A stretch of 64,000 nt of DNA, from NCBI GenBank assembly GCA_030068075.1, contig CM057826.1, forward strand, positions 65,197,312 to 65,261,311, written 5' to 3'. Below, piece after piece: positions 1 through 10,269 of this stretch. A program made the position numbers and the translations under genes. Each line of letters begins with the position of its first letter. Positions within the stretch are counted from its first letter, which is position 1. The stretch is from Paguma larvata (Eukaryota; Chordata; Mammalia; Carnivora; Viverridae). The notes below the pieces were generated by a model. It did not search any database, was not told where the DNA came from, and was given only the letters and a program-made list of their open reading frames with translations.

Positions 1-2162
1 CAGGCAGCAAACACAGTTGTAGCTTCCAGGGTTCACTTTCCAGAAGGAAGTGAAATTCTGGCCAACCACATAGGATATATGTACATAACAGTATGTATGC
101 ATGGACAGATGGATGGTAAGATAGATGTAAATTTTATTGGAAAAACTAAATGAAGAGTAAAAAAAAAAAGTAAATAGAGTGTAAAAAAAAATAAAAACGA
201 AAGAATATTGAAATGTATATGTAACAAAGCCCAGGATCAACAGTTGTTAATCAACCTGTTTTGTCTAATTTTAAATAAAACATATGATAGAATGCAGAAG
301 AGTTAGTTTTCTTGGTACTGAGTTCAAAGCTCACTGGTTTACATATATCCCCAAAGGTAATAACTAGCATGCATTTAGCCACCCCTGATTTTCGCTGCCT
401 TTTTCATTTCCCTTTGGTCTCTGAATTTTGTCTCTCTCTGCACCACCACCCGCCTGCCACTCACCTTTCTTGCTAGATCCATGGCAGTTGTCCTCTTCTC
501 CGTGTAACCTTCCCTGGCTCCAGAGAGGCAGGTGCTGTGCAGCCTCCCCGCCTGCATGGTTTATCTCCTGGAGTTGGGGGTCAGGAACCTTGTCTCATTT
601 GCATTCGTATGTCCAACATCTTGTTCAATTCCACACAGAATTACTGGATGAACCAGTAAGGAAAGGGAATGAGACAGTTTGAGAAACATACAGTTGCTAC
701 ATCTATTTTCTCACCCCTTACAGGCCCGGTTTCTGCAGTGCCCCTCACCATACCTCACCGCCCCTTGGGGAGTTGCCCTGGGCACCATAAGCCGGGTCTA
801 ACAAGTAGAGCAAGGCCTATTCCTCATCTTCTTGTCCCTGAATCTGGCCATCTGGTACCAACCAGTTTCCTCCAGAGAACGGAGAGGTGATGTCTTCCAA
901 AATAAGGTAGTGGGATTTTTTTTTCCTCCCTAATTATTTTATCTCTTCGTATGCACTGCCTTTCGAAGTTACAATCAAATCCTTTGTTAGAATGAGAATG
1001 GCAGCAGAAAGCAAGCCGGCGTTTTGTCCTACTGTACTCCCCGCGCGCCACCACGCGAAGCTACGCGAGACCATCCGCCCGCACCTCACGCACGCGCACA
1101 CTCGCACCTCCGCGCACGCACGCGTGTTCCGCAGTTTGAAACCAACTCCCAGTAACCTGTGATTTGCCGTGTGATGGCTTAGAAACAATTTCTTTCTCAT
1201 CTTTGCTCTAAAAGAGAGCGAAGGCAAAAGGGCAAGCAAAATAACGTAAACAAATGAACTAAAATTAAGGACAAGAGTCTTTGTATGTTTTGTTTTCTTA
1301 AGCATTTCAAGAGCATAAGACAGCATCTGAGACAGGGTAGATGCTAAGTATTTGATGAGGCAGAATGAATAAATTAAGGAAGGAGGAGCGCAACACCTTG
1401 CTGGATGGCAAGGCTGTCACCTTTGATATAATATACTTCTTAGGGTGAATCCAGGCCCGGCAACCTACTCATCTGCCACTCACTCGCCCACTGGGCTTGC
1501 ATAATATGTATGCTAGAGAGCAGGGTGTGGCTAGGAATGAGGAAACATGGGCCAGAGTTGTAGGACGAGATGCCAGACTTGGGAAGTTCAGATAAGGCAA
1601 AAGAGCCAAAATAAATGAGTTGTAAAGACTGGAACTGAGTCAGAGATAGTGGAAAAAATTTAAATGGTAGAAGAAAACCCCATACAAACAAAGCAACTGA
1701 TTGGAAATATTCATTGCTGGCCATAATAGCAAATAAATGATATTCCTAAAAAGTATTTGTCTAGTATTAGACACTAGACACTTATTTCTTTTCAGTGAAC
1801 ATTAAATAATTGTATCTACATATTTTGTGACCCAAATAAGTCACTTTTTAAAAATTGAGATGAAAACTATTGTATGTACCTCTTTACAGGCATTTAGTAG
1901 AATTCATTTGGATAACTGAAACTGGGAAATTCAGCATATAGTACAGACACTGAAAAAAAAATCCCCATAAAATTCATTTTATAATCGATAAAATATCCGT
2001 AAGTCCTCATACCACTGGAGTTGGAGTAGGGGGTGGGGGTACAAAATTACCAAATAAAGAGTATGTCTATCTCTTTCACATTAGCTTAGGCTTTTCTAAC
2101 TGGTGAAACTTTGTGTTCAAATTTTCTACTTAGTCTGTTTCTTTCCTTTTAGTGCTGTAATC
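1..2162. other. Left flank, no gene recognised
   Basis: I see no coding exon. The stretch is AT-rich apart from a mixed segment at 430-890 and the CpG-dense patch at 1030-1135. The open frames here are short and show no domain I recognise. It ends at the 5' LTR of the provirus. Confidence 0.6.
1030..1135. promoter_or_regulatory. Isolated CpG-dense patch
   Basis: By hand count there are about 19 CpG dinucleotides in roughly 105 bp, including CGCGCG, ACGCGA and ACGCGT runs, surrounded by AT-rich DNA with few CpGs. It may be a small CpG island (promoter or enhancer) or a CpG-rich repeat. No adjacent exon was recognised on either strand. Confidence 0.45.
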
Positions 2163-2562
2163 TGTGGAGTTATTTCTAGAGAGTGTATTGTGAGTCCTAA
2201 AGGGTGAATGGGGTAATTGCTGAATTGTCAGCAATGTTCCCGTCTCAAGGATGGTGAACTCGAAAGCAGTATGAGAACAGAGCCCCATGATCCCCCAAAT
2301 GGCAGTTAGATACAAAATCCCTTGTAACTTCCTGGCACTCCTGGGAGCTGCATGTACTCCCTGCATGTTTTCACATAACAACCAGAAGATCCTTTGTTTT
2401 CTCGTTCTGTACTTTGATACTCTTTAATACTGATATCTGATGAAAAATAAAATAAATAAAAGCTATGTGCAGTTTGCTGCTGCTGTTTCCACTGGCTGAG
2501 GCATCCCTGCACGTCAGCTCAGTTTAAGTGTCTGAGAACTTTTTCTTCAATGCCAGGCAACA
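2163..2562 (+). repeat. 5' LTR of the class II ERV (~400 bp)
   Basis: It begins TGTGGAGTTATTTCTAG and ends GGCAACA, so it has TG...CA ends, and it aligns along its whole length with 8571-8967. AATAAA motifs near 2446-2460 are placed as a U3/R poly(A) signal would be, followed by a GCTGCTGCTG-containing segment. No clear target-site duplication was found: the flank before is GTAATC and the flank after the 3' LTR is ATCCAC. Confidence 0.88.
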
Positions 2563-2564
2563 AG

Positions 2565-2581
2565 TGGCGAGGAACAGGGAC
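2565..2581 (+). other. Primer-binding site, tRNA-Lys type (degenerate)
   Basis: Two bases after the LTR comes TGGCGAGGAACAGGGAC. It resembles the complement of the 3' end of tRNA-Lys3 (TGGCGCCCGAACAGGGAC), with one base missing and a few changes in the middle. A Lys primer fits the class II assignment made from pol and env. Confidence 0.75.
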
Positions 2582-4195
2582 CAGCAGAATCGACTGCCTC
2601 CCAGCTGCACACCTCATCTCTCAAGCCCAGAAATGGGAAAAGGATGTCCACTCATCCAGGTAGGAACCAGGGCACTAGATGGCTGCGATGAGATGAGAAA
2701 AATATCCCTAATATTTTCTGTTCCAATCAGGCGTGCAGAATCCCTTATCTTCTCATTTCTTTTACTCTCACTGTACCTCCTTCCTAACAGACTCAAGTTA
2801 CTCTAATTGTATAATTGTAAATATAGGGGCCTCTCCCTCATTCATTACCTGAGTTAATGACTACGAGAATTGGAGCCAATTATCTCTGGTTAGTCTACCT
2901 CAGGAAGGAGACTTTAAGGAATATTCCTAATAGCTGCCAAACTTTTTGTTTCGGAGAAATGCCCATTTCCACACAAACAAACAAACAAACAAAATCCTGC
3001 ATCTGCTCATCTGACCTAACTGACTGGCTGTAGGACTGGAAAACCTCTTTCTCTGTCCACTGGGCTTTTATCCACCTCCAGCCTTCCTGGAGACACCTCA
3101 CCTCTTCTGCCTTTTCCTCCCCCTCCTTCGGTTTCTGCACTGTCTTAGTGCAGCCTACATTTTCCATGCCTTTGGCACCATCAGCTCCTCCTCCCTTTGC
3201 TGTCAAGGAGCAAAGAGCACACCACCTTAGACTTACGCTGCCCATTTCAAATCTCCCCACCAATGTCCCAGATAAAAATTAACAATGGTAAACAAATTGC
3301 TTGATTTTCAAATGGACCCAAATGGAACATATTTGGTATTTAAAGTAATTTAAGTTTATTGTTTCAATTAAGATAGACCTGTCTTTACAATTATCAACAT
3401 TAAATATAAAACTTTTTCTACCAATATTTACTGAAGGTCAAATAAGCTCATGTTATCTCGGTTGCAATTTGTTAACAAAAAGATGACTGAAAATGATGGC
3501 TAATTTTATCTCAAAGAATTTCATGAATAATTGTTAAGATAGCTTTCAGCATCTTTGATAACCTAAGACTTTAAAGGTTTGCTTGGATAATAAATTAAAA
3601 TTAAATTCGTTGGACATTTAAGCCTTTTCCAAATCAGATGGAATTCTGAAGCATTAATTATTAAATATAGGTTTATATTTTTGACTTATTACAGAAAAAC
3701 TAAGGATATTTGAGCCTACTGAAAAGCATAAAGCATTAAGCTATATGCTTAAAGGATTCATAAATTTGCCATTTAAAGAATTCTAATGTAATAATTCACA
3801 ATTGGTTACTATTAGTTTTCACTGGAAACTAGTTTCTAAGAGTTAAAATTCTGCTAAATGTAATTAAGACTGATGAAAATAAAGCAACCTCGTATGTAGA
3901 AAAGTAGGAGATATGTCATAAAGGTATAAGAAAAGGAAATATACTTTTGATGAAGGTAAAAGAAAATATTTTTGTCCTAAATAAGACTGGTTGTTTGAAG
4001 AGAAATGGCTTGAGACAAAATCTAAATGCAAAGGAAAGCTATAGGTTTGTGAAGGGAAATCTTTGAAAAGGAATTTTATGTATGGTCAAGATGGACTAAG
4101 GTTAAAATTGAATGGATTTTTAAAATACACCGATACAAGACTGAAATTCCGCTTTTCTCTCTGTTCAAAAGACTAAGTTTTCTTTTCTTTTTTAG
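2582..4195 (+). other. ERV interior, left part, no recognisable gag or pol
   Basis: This stretch between the PBS and the L1 holds no open frame that I can match to gag, protease or reverse transcriptase. The part from about 3265 onward is strongly AT-rich. It may be a deleted and decayed interior, or unrelated sequence captured inside the provirus. A CAGGTAGG at about 2658-2665 resembles a leader splice donor (weak). Confidence 0.4.
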
Positions 4196-5632
4196 GTTCT
4201 TTCTTTTTTATGAATATAATTTATTGTCAAATTGGCTTACATACAACACCCGGTTCTCATCCCAACAAGTGCCCTCCTCAATGCCCATCACCCATTTTCC
4301 TTCTCTCCCACCCCCCATCCACCCCTTAGTTTTTTCTCTGTATATTTAAGAGTCTCTCAGGCTTTGCCTCCCTCCTTCTCTTTTTGTAAATATTTTTTCC
4401 CCTTCCCTTCCTCCATGGTCTTCTGTTCAGTTTCTCAAGATTCACATGAGTGAAAACACGTGGTATCTGTCCTTCTCTGACTGACTTATTTCACTCAGCA
4501 TAATACCTTCCAGTTCCATCCACATTGCTGCAAATGGCATGATTTCATTCTTTCTCATTGCCAAGTAGTATTCCATTGAATATATAAACCATACCTTCTT
4601 TATCCATTCATCAGCTGATGGCTATTTAGGCTCTTTCCATAATTTAGCTATTGTTGAAAGCACTGCTATAAACTTTGGGGCACACGTGCCCCTATGCATC
4701 AGCACTCCTGTATCTCTTGGGTGAATTCCTAGTAGTGCTACTACTGGGGCATAGGGAAGCTCTAGTTTTAATTTTTTGAGGAAACCCTACACTGTTTTCC
4801 AGAGTTGCTGCACCAGTTTGCATTCCCACCAACAGTGCAAGAGGGTTCCCGTTTCTCCACATCCGCCCCAGCATCTGTAGTTTCCTGATTTGTTCATTTT
4901 AGCCACTCTGACCGGTGTGAGGTGGTATCTCAGTGTGGCTTTGATTTGTATTTCTCTGGTGTTGAGTGACATTGAGCATCTTTTCATGTGTCTGTTGGCC
5001 ATCTGGATGTCTTCTTTGGAAATGTGTCTATTCATGTCTTCTGCCCATTTCTTCATTGGATTATTTGTTTTTCAGGTGTTGAGTTTGGTAAGTTCTTTAT
5101 AGATTTTGGATACTAGCCCTTTATCCGATATGTCATTTGCAACTATCTTTTCCCATCCTGTTGGTTGCCTTTTGGTTTTGTTGGTTGTTTCCTTTGCAGT
5201 GCAGAAGCTTTTTATCTTGATGAGGTCCCAATAGTTCATTTTTGCTTTTAATTCCCTTGCCTTTGGAGATGTGTCAAGTAAGAAAATTGCTGTGTGTGAG
5301 GTCAAAGAGGTAGTTGCCTGCTTTCTCCTCTAGGGTGTTGACAGTTTCTTGTCTCAAATTTAGGTCTTTCATCCATTTTGAGTTTATTTTTGTGTATGGT
5401 GTAAGAAAGGCGTCTAGTTTCATTCTGCTGCATGTTGCTGTCCAGTTCTACCGGCACCATTTGTTAAAAACCCTGTCTTTTTTCCATGGGATGCTCTTTC
5501 CTACTTTGTCAAAACTTAGTTGGCCATACATTTGCGGGTCCATTTCTGGGTTCTCTATTCTATTCCATTGGTCTATGTGAAAAGACAAGGTTTTCTTGGA
5601 TTGCTGATCTGCTCTTGAGGAAAAAAAAATGT
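4196..5632 (-). mobile_element. 5'-truncated L1 inserted into the ERV
   Basis: Minus-strand frames encode L1 ORF2 C-terminal sequence with stops, for example [18 protein letters not shown] at about 4990-4940. The 3' end is at the low coordinate, where a pyrimidine-rich run on the plus strand corresponds to the poly(A) tail. The element lacks ORF1 and most of ORF2. It is antisense to the provirus and therefore younger than it. Confidence 0.88.
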
Positions 5633-5920
5633 AAACAAAGGTCTTTTCTCTTTCATCTGCCAGAAAAACCAAAACTTTATGTTTTATCTTTACCAGGTCT
5701 TTGATTACTTAGTTAAAACTTCTCACTGTTAAAAGAACTAAATTTTGCAAACAACTATATAACTCTGCATATATGCTTTGAAAATCTTATTGCCACCTTG
5801 GTTAAATAAATAATTAAGACTTATAATGATTTGTAATCCTATTTAGGATGTGCTTTATAACTTTCTAAGGTTTTAATGAACTTCCCAAGATTTAAATTAT
5901 AAATGAAATCTTTTGACTAA
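5633..5920 (+). other. ERV interior between L1 and integrase, AT-rich
   Basis: This AT-rich sequence without a recognisable frame joins directly to the integrase remnant. In composition it looks like the continuation of the AT-rich stretch on the far side of the L1, which suggests that the L1 landed in a single non-coding block. Confidence 0.4.
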
Positions 5921-6403
5921 TTGGCCTTTTTATTTGGAATATTATCTGGAATATATGCCACTCCACCGGAATTCCTTATAAATAACCCACAAGGTCAAGC
6001 CATCGTGGAACGTGTAAGTGGCTTTTTAAAATTGCTTTTATTAAAACAAAAAAGGGGAAATGCCACCCCTAGGGCCAGATTAATGACAGCCCTATTTTCA
6101 TTAAATTATTTACAGTTAGATAGAAATTTTCATTCTGCTATGCTCAGACATTTCAAATGGACCCCCAAAGTATGGTACAGACTGCCTGATGAGGGGACAA
6201 CTTGGAAGCGTCCAGTACAATTATTAACCTGGGGGAGAGGTTATGCTGCTGTACTTTCTCAAGGTCCTGTGTGGGTACCTGCTCGCTTAATAAAACCACA
6301 TCATGAACTGGCACGAGGAACTGAAGAATCCAATACCAAACTTCAAACCAATGGCGATGACCCCTCCCAGTGGGCTGTCAAATCCCAAGAAGAAGAAGAT
6401 TGA
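5921..6403 (+). pseudogene. ERV pol remnant: integrase C-terminus
   Basis: This 160-codon open frame contains NPQGQAIVER (integrase core end), then LKQKRG, and the C-terminal DNA-binding domain with LTWGRGYAAVL and VWVPARLIKPHHE. These are typical of betaretroviral (class II) integrases. The catalytic core and all upstream pol domains are missing, so it cannot act. The frame overlaps the env start in another frame, a normal betaretroviral layout. Confidence 0.85.
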
Positions 6404-6878
6404 TCACTTAGCCAACGGAGGCATCTCCTGGGGTGATGTTAAAAAATTAACCTCACAGGCTGAAGAAGTTCTAATCAACACGGTCATGCCTGTGACCCCT
6501 GAAAATATGTTTCTATCCATCATCTCTTGCCTTTCTGCCAACTCAGCTAAGGGAATATTCCTCCTAGTATGTCTGCATTCTTTACCTGTTGATTTTGCTC
6601 ACTCACATTCTAGTTTTACCTACTGGGCTCATCTTCTTAGCCTTCCTGTGTTTGATCTAGTTTCTTGGGAAGATCCCAAAATTCTTATCTTGTCTAATGA
6701 CTCCTCTATTACCAGAGGACATTGGATTCCCATTAATGCCGATGATTCATCTAACTATCCATCACATAGACTCTCAATAAATTGGTCTTTTTCTCACTTG
6801 GGGATTCCTCTATGTTTCTATTATAATCCTAACACTGGTAATACTAACCAAAGTCTCTATATTCCTCTTCACAAGTGA
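6303..6878 (+). pseudogene. ERV env remnant: leader and start of the surface subunit
   Basis: This 191-codon open frame begins with an ATG inside the end of pol, in the +1 frame. It has a basic NPKKKK cluster near residues 27-32, a WGDVKKLT motif, a hydrophobic stretch at about 80-95 that would be the signal-peptide core, and then FTYWAHLLSLP, resembling the start of class II (HML-like) surface subunits. It stops at 6878, far short of a full env. Confidence 0.75.
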
Positions 6879-7722
6879 TGGTATATGAATAGCATACTTA
6901 AAACACCAGAAGATGGATCTTGGATATCAAATATCAATGTTTTGTTCTCACAATAGTAATAGGAGGAAACTTGACTGAGGAAAAATGAATACCAAAACCT
7001 CCCATACCAATATCCACCAGACCCTGGCTAAAGATGAGGTCCTATGACGACTTTTCATGGGACCTTTGCCATTCTCATAATTTTACCCAAATATTCCTAT
7101 TTAACAATACAGTTTTTGAAAATTGGGGACCCCAAGGACTGATGGTGATAAAAAGTAATAGAACTTGGGAAGGACATATCTGGGATTGGTCATTTCCCTC
7201 CCATTACAATACTTCTAACGCCATATGGAATTCCAGATTTGTGGGTCTGATACTTGGACGTAAATATTCCACTAATGCCTATTCCTCTATTAAAACTTTC
7301 TCTTGGAGGATGGGCCTAACATTTGTTAAAAAAAATAGACATGGTCCTACTACATTTACGTATGCATGGCAAATATAACTGATCCTATAGCAATGAAATC
7401 AACAGCATTCTTGTACGTACTACAAGACCATATATTTTCTTATGTATGTCTGTAAATAATCTGGAGTCTGTAACCCCAGATTTTAATAAGACACATACTA
7501 TTTTCATAGGAAACAAAACATGGGTAACCCCTCTTTCTCTACTACAAACATATCACATTTACATGTAACCTTTGTTTACACTGCCAAACAAAAGGCACAA
7601 CTCTGGTTACTAGTCCAATTAAATAGACCTTGGCAAAGGGGGTCCCCATTGCAATAGCTTGTCTCTGCATTAGAAGAAAGAAAAAGAACAAAAGTTTCTG
7701 GGCATATTATTGATGACTATTA
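6879..7722 (+). pseudogene. ERV env remnant: rest of the surface subunit, frame-broken
   Basis: Env-like sequence continues with several stops. One piece is open from 7034 to 7378 and contains potential N-glycosylation sites (NFT, NNT, NRT, NTS). Further on, an LNRPWQ motif and a basic EERKRT cluster around 7673-7690 sit where the surface subunit end and the processing site are expected. Confidence 0.65.
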
Positions 7723-7921
7723 TTATTAAAATAAAAAAGGGGAAATGCCACTCCTAGGGCCAGATTAATGAGAGCCCTATTTACATTAAATTATTTACAA
7801 TTAGAAATTTTCATTCTGCTATGCTCAGATATTTTCAAATGGAAAAAAAAAAAACTCCCAAAACCCAAAGTATGGTACAGATTGCCCAATAAGGGGCCAA
7901 CTTAGAAGGGTCCAGTACAAT
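7723..7921 (+). repeat. Second copy of an integrase segment inside env
   Basis: This segment matches 6038-6222 of the integrase remnant in the same orientation, at roughly 85-90% identity by eye. Both copies run from TTATTAAAA through GGGGAAATGCCA, AGGGCCAGATTAATGA and TTTTCATTCTGCTATGCTC to GTCCAGTACAATT. The env copy has an A-rich expansion near 7842-7855. It separates the putative cleavage site from the fusion-peptide-like region. Confidence 0.85.
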
Positions 7922-8550
7922 TGTTCTATACAGCACTTGCAATAACAGCAGCTACAGCAGCCGCCTCTTTAGCTATCTCCTTACAAACCGCACACTAAAT
8001 AAATCAATATATGCAGAATACTAGATTAGATTTGGAAGAACACATGAGGATTAATCAACAAATCCTTGCCTGACTTCAAGCATTAGAAACTGCTATTGTC
8101 TGGCTAGGAGAACATCAACAGCCATTATGGACCAGATCACAACTCATATGTGACTCAAGTTTCACAACCTACTGTATCACTCCCACTTTATACCATGAGT
8201 CCTGGAATCAGATGCATAGACATCCTAATCAGGCATTTGACTCGCCCCTAAACGTCTCCATTAACAACCTGAAAATTAGGTTGCACAATTATGACAGCTT
8301 CAACAAGAAAGCCAACAGGCCACAATTGACACTCTCAGTATTTCTAACTGGATCAATCCGAAAAATTGGTTCTCTGGGTTCAATCTACACTCCTAGTTTA
8401 ACACTATTATAATACTGCTAATGATCTTGTTTTTTCTTGCAGTTATCAAAATAAGGCGGTCTCTTTGCTTCTCTAAACAAGTCACCCAAGATGTTCTTCA
8501 CCAACACCCAGATGCTCACCACTTCTATGACAACTCCTAGTCTTACTAAT
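7922..8550 (+). pseudogene. ERV env remnant: transmembrane subunit, frame-broken
   Basis: It opens with an Ala/Thr-rich hydrophobic ALAITAATAAASLAISLQ segment that looks like a fusion peptide. Helical sequence with stops follows (EHMRINQQILA, LETAIVWLGEHQQ), then CDSSFTTYC with a Cys pair. A hydrophobic Leu/Ile/Phe-rich run near 8400-8440 fits the membrane anchor. Several stop codons interrupt it. Confidence 0.7.
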
Positions 8551-8570
8551 AAAAAACAAAAGGGGGGAGA
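8551..8570 (+). other. Polypurine tract of the ERV
   Basis: A-rich sequence followed by AGGGGGGAGA lies directly against the TG of the 3' LTR, as required for plus-strand priming. One C interrupts the purines. Confidence 0.85.
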
Positions 8571-8967
8571 TGTGGAGTTATTTCTAGAAAATGTATTTTA
8601 AGTCCTGAAGGGTGAATGGAGTAATTGCTGAAAAATGTCACCAATGTGTTCTAGTCTCAAGGCTGTCAAATGCTAGAGCATTATGAGAACAGAGCCCTAT
8701 GATCCCCCAAATGATAGATACGAAATCCCTTGTAACTTCCTAGCACTGCTTGGAGCTGCACATACTTTCTGCATGTTTTCACATAACCACCAAAAGATCT
8801 TTTATTTTCTTGTTCTATACTTTGATACTTTTTAATACTGATATCTGATAAAATATAAAATAAAAGCAATGTGCAGTTTACTGCTGCTGCTGTTTTCACT
8901 GACTGAGGCAGCCCTGCATGTTGGCTTAGTCTAAGTGTCAGAACTTTTTCTTCAGTGCACAGCAACA
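8571..8967 (+). repeat. 3' LTR of the class II ERV (~397 bp)
   Basis: It has TG...CA ends (TGTGGAGTT to AGCAACA) and full-length similarity to 2163-2562, including ATGATCCCCCAAATG and CATGTTTTCACATAAC blocks. It keeps the AATAAAAGC-type poly(A) signal near 8859. Divergence from the 5' copy is spread along the length, as expected for independent decay. Confidence 0.88.
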
Positions 8968-9858
8968 ATCCACTCCCACCTCCTTTCCAAGGTAGTATGT
9001 GGGTAGAGGGAGAGCCATCTGTGTTGCCAGATCCTCCCCTCCCCTTCACACCACCATCTTCGTCCTACTTAGCCTATGCCCTGAATCTCAGGTAGCCTTC
9101 CAACGGGGCCCTGAATTAGGATGGTGCCACTACACCCTCCTATAGGGTTATAGCTCACTCGCTCAGTGGCTCTAGACAGCCTGTTGGCACTATACTCTCA
9201 ACTCTGTGCCTCGTTTCCCCTTAAGAAGCAGGTCAAAATTTCCAGAGTTCTCCAAATGTCACCCACATGGAAATGTGTGTGTAAGCTTTCACTGGCCTCT
9301 CCCTCTGCATAAGTATGTCACTATACAGTCCATCCCTCAACTATGGTTCGAAGTTTAAGTAGATTCATATTTCAGGATTTGTTTAAATCTCTAATTAGTT
9401 TATGGGGGAAACATTCAGAGCTGTATTAACTCAAGTTTCGATCACTTATATTCCTAGCACACACAAGAGTTCTAGCATATAGTAGGTCCTCAATAAGTAT
9501 CTGATGAGTAAGAGGATGAATAGATCATGACTGTACAATTAAACCAATAATGGCAGCAAAAAGGAGATTTAGAGAAACTGATTCTTGAGAAATCTGTGGA
9601 TATAGCAGTAGATAAAGCCAACATTATCCCTGGACTTTGTGTTTGAGTTGGGTTTCTGTCACTTGGAACCAAGCAATTAATAAGAAAGTATAACCCTAAC
9701 ATAACTTACACTAAAATCAAAATCAAAATCTAGATTAAAGTAATGATTTGTAAGGAAAATACAACTAACCAATACTGGCCTGTGAAGAGACAGAAAAACG
9801 AGTTTAGTACCATAGAAAAAATTAAATGGGCAAAAATCCCAACAAAGACTTTGTGCAA
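8968..9858. other. Intergenic DNA with a probable L2 fragment
   Basis: I recognise no gene. Around 9440-9520 the string TAGCATATAGTAGGTCCTCA followed by ATAAGTATC resembles the 3' end of an L2 element in plus orientation. The rest is unassigned. Confidence 0.45.
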
Positions 9859-9859
9859 G

Positions 9860-10060
9860 GGGTACCTGGGTGGCTCAGTCAGTTAAGCGTCCCACTTTGC
9901 TAAAGTTGTGATCTCACAGTTCCTGAGTTCAAGCCCCACATCAGGCTCTGTGCTGACAGTTCAGAGTCTGGAGCCTGCTTTGGATTCTCCATCTCTCTCT
10001 GCCCCTCCCCTGTTCATGATCTGTCTCTCAAACATAAACATTAAAAAAAAAAAAAAAAAA
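9860..10060 (+). repeat. CAN-SINE (felid tRNA-Lys-derived), plus
   Basis: It has the head GGGGTACCTGGGTGGCTCAG, a tRNA-like body, a CT-rich segment and a poly(A) end. It is flanked by GACTTTGTGCAAG (9847-9859) and GACTTTGTTCAAG (10061-10073), a 13-bp target-site duplication with one change. Confidence 0.92.
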
Positions 10061-10120
10061 GACTTTGTTCAAGTCTTTTCCCCTTTGACTAAGCAAGTTT
10101 TAAAAAAATATCAAGGATAG

Positions 10121-10225
10121 GGGCACCTGGCTGGCTCAGTCAGTTCAGCATGTGACTCTTGATCTCAGGGTCATGAGTTCAAGCCTCACGATGGGTGTAG
10201 AGATTACTTAAAATAAAAAAAAATC
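10121..10225 (+). repeat. CAN-SINE, short older copy, plus
   Basis: The head GGGGCACCTGGCTGGCTCAG is followed by the tRNA-related body, ending in an A-rich tail without the CT-rich part. It is a shorter subfamily or a truncated copy. Confidence 0.85.
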
Positions 10226-10269
10226 AAGAATAAAACTCTTTGAAACAGAAAAACACACCAGTTTTATCT

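Larger units (their letters stand above)
2163..8967 (+). mobile_element. Endogenous retrovirus, class II (betaretrovirus-like), defective provirus
   Basis: The order is 5' LTR, tRNA-Lys-type primer-binding site, long interior without recognisable gag, protease or reverse transcriptase, integrase C-terminus, env remnants, polypurine tract and 3' LTR, all on the plus strand. A minus-strand L1 (about 4196-5632) splits the interior. The LTRs differ at roughly one position in seven by eye count, so the insertion is old. It lies downstream of WDR36, in the opposite orientation. Class II assignment rests on integrase and env motifs and the Lys-type PBS. Confidence 0.88.

Noticed and set aside
934..1326. 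Minus-strand open frame of 130 codons over the CpG-dense patch
   Set aside because: Cys/Arg-rich composition follows the base content, no domain is recognisable, and there is no sign of conserved exon structure.
4890..5704. Several plus-strand frames of 70-90 codons rich in Phe, Leu and Ser
   Set aside because: They are antisense shadows of the minus-strand L1 ORF2.
6045..6060. Purine-rich AAAAAAGGGGAAA run in integrase as a central polypurine tract
   Set aside because: Its place in integrase differs from the lentiviral central tract, it is explained by Lys/Arg/Gly codons, and class II viruses do not normally use one.
6303..8550. A domesticated, functional env gene
   Set aside because: The frame ends at codon 191, later parts carry many stops, and an integrase segment separates the subunits.
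9860..9930. tRNA-like promoter sequences in the CAN-SINE heads as tRNA genes
   Set aside because: They are diverged tRNA-Lys-derived SINE heads followed by CT-rich and poly(A) parts, without an intact cloverleaf.
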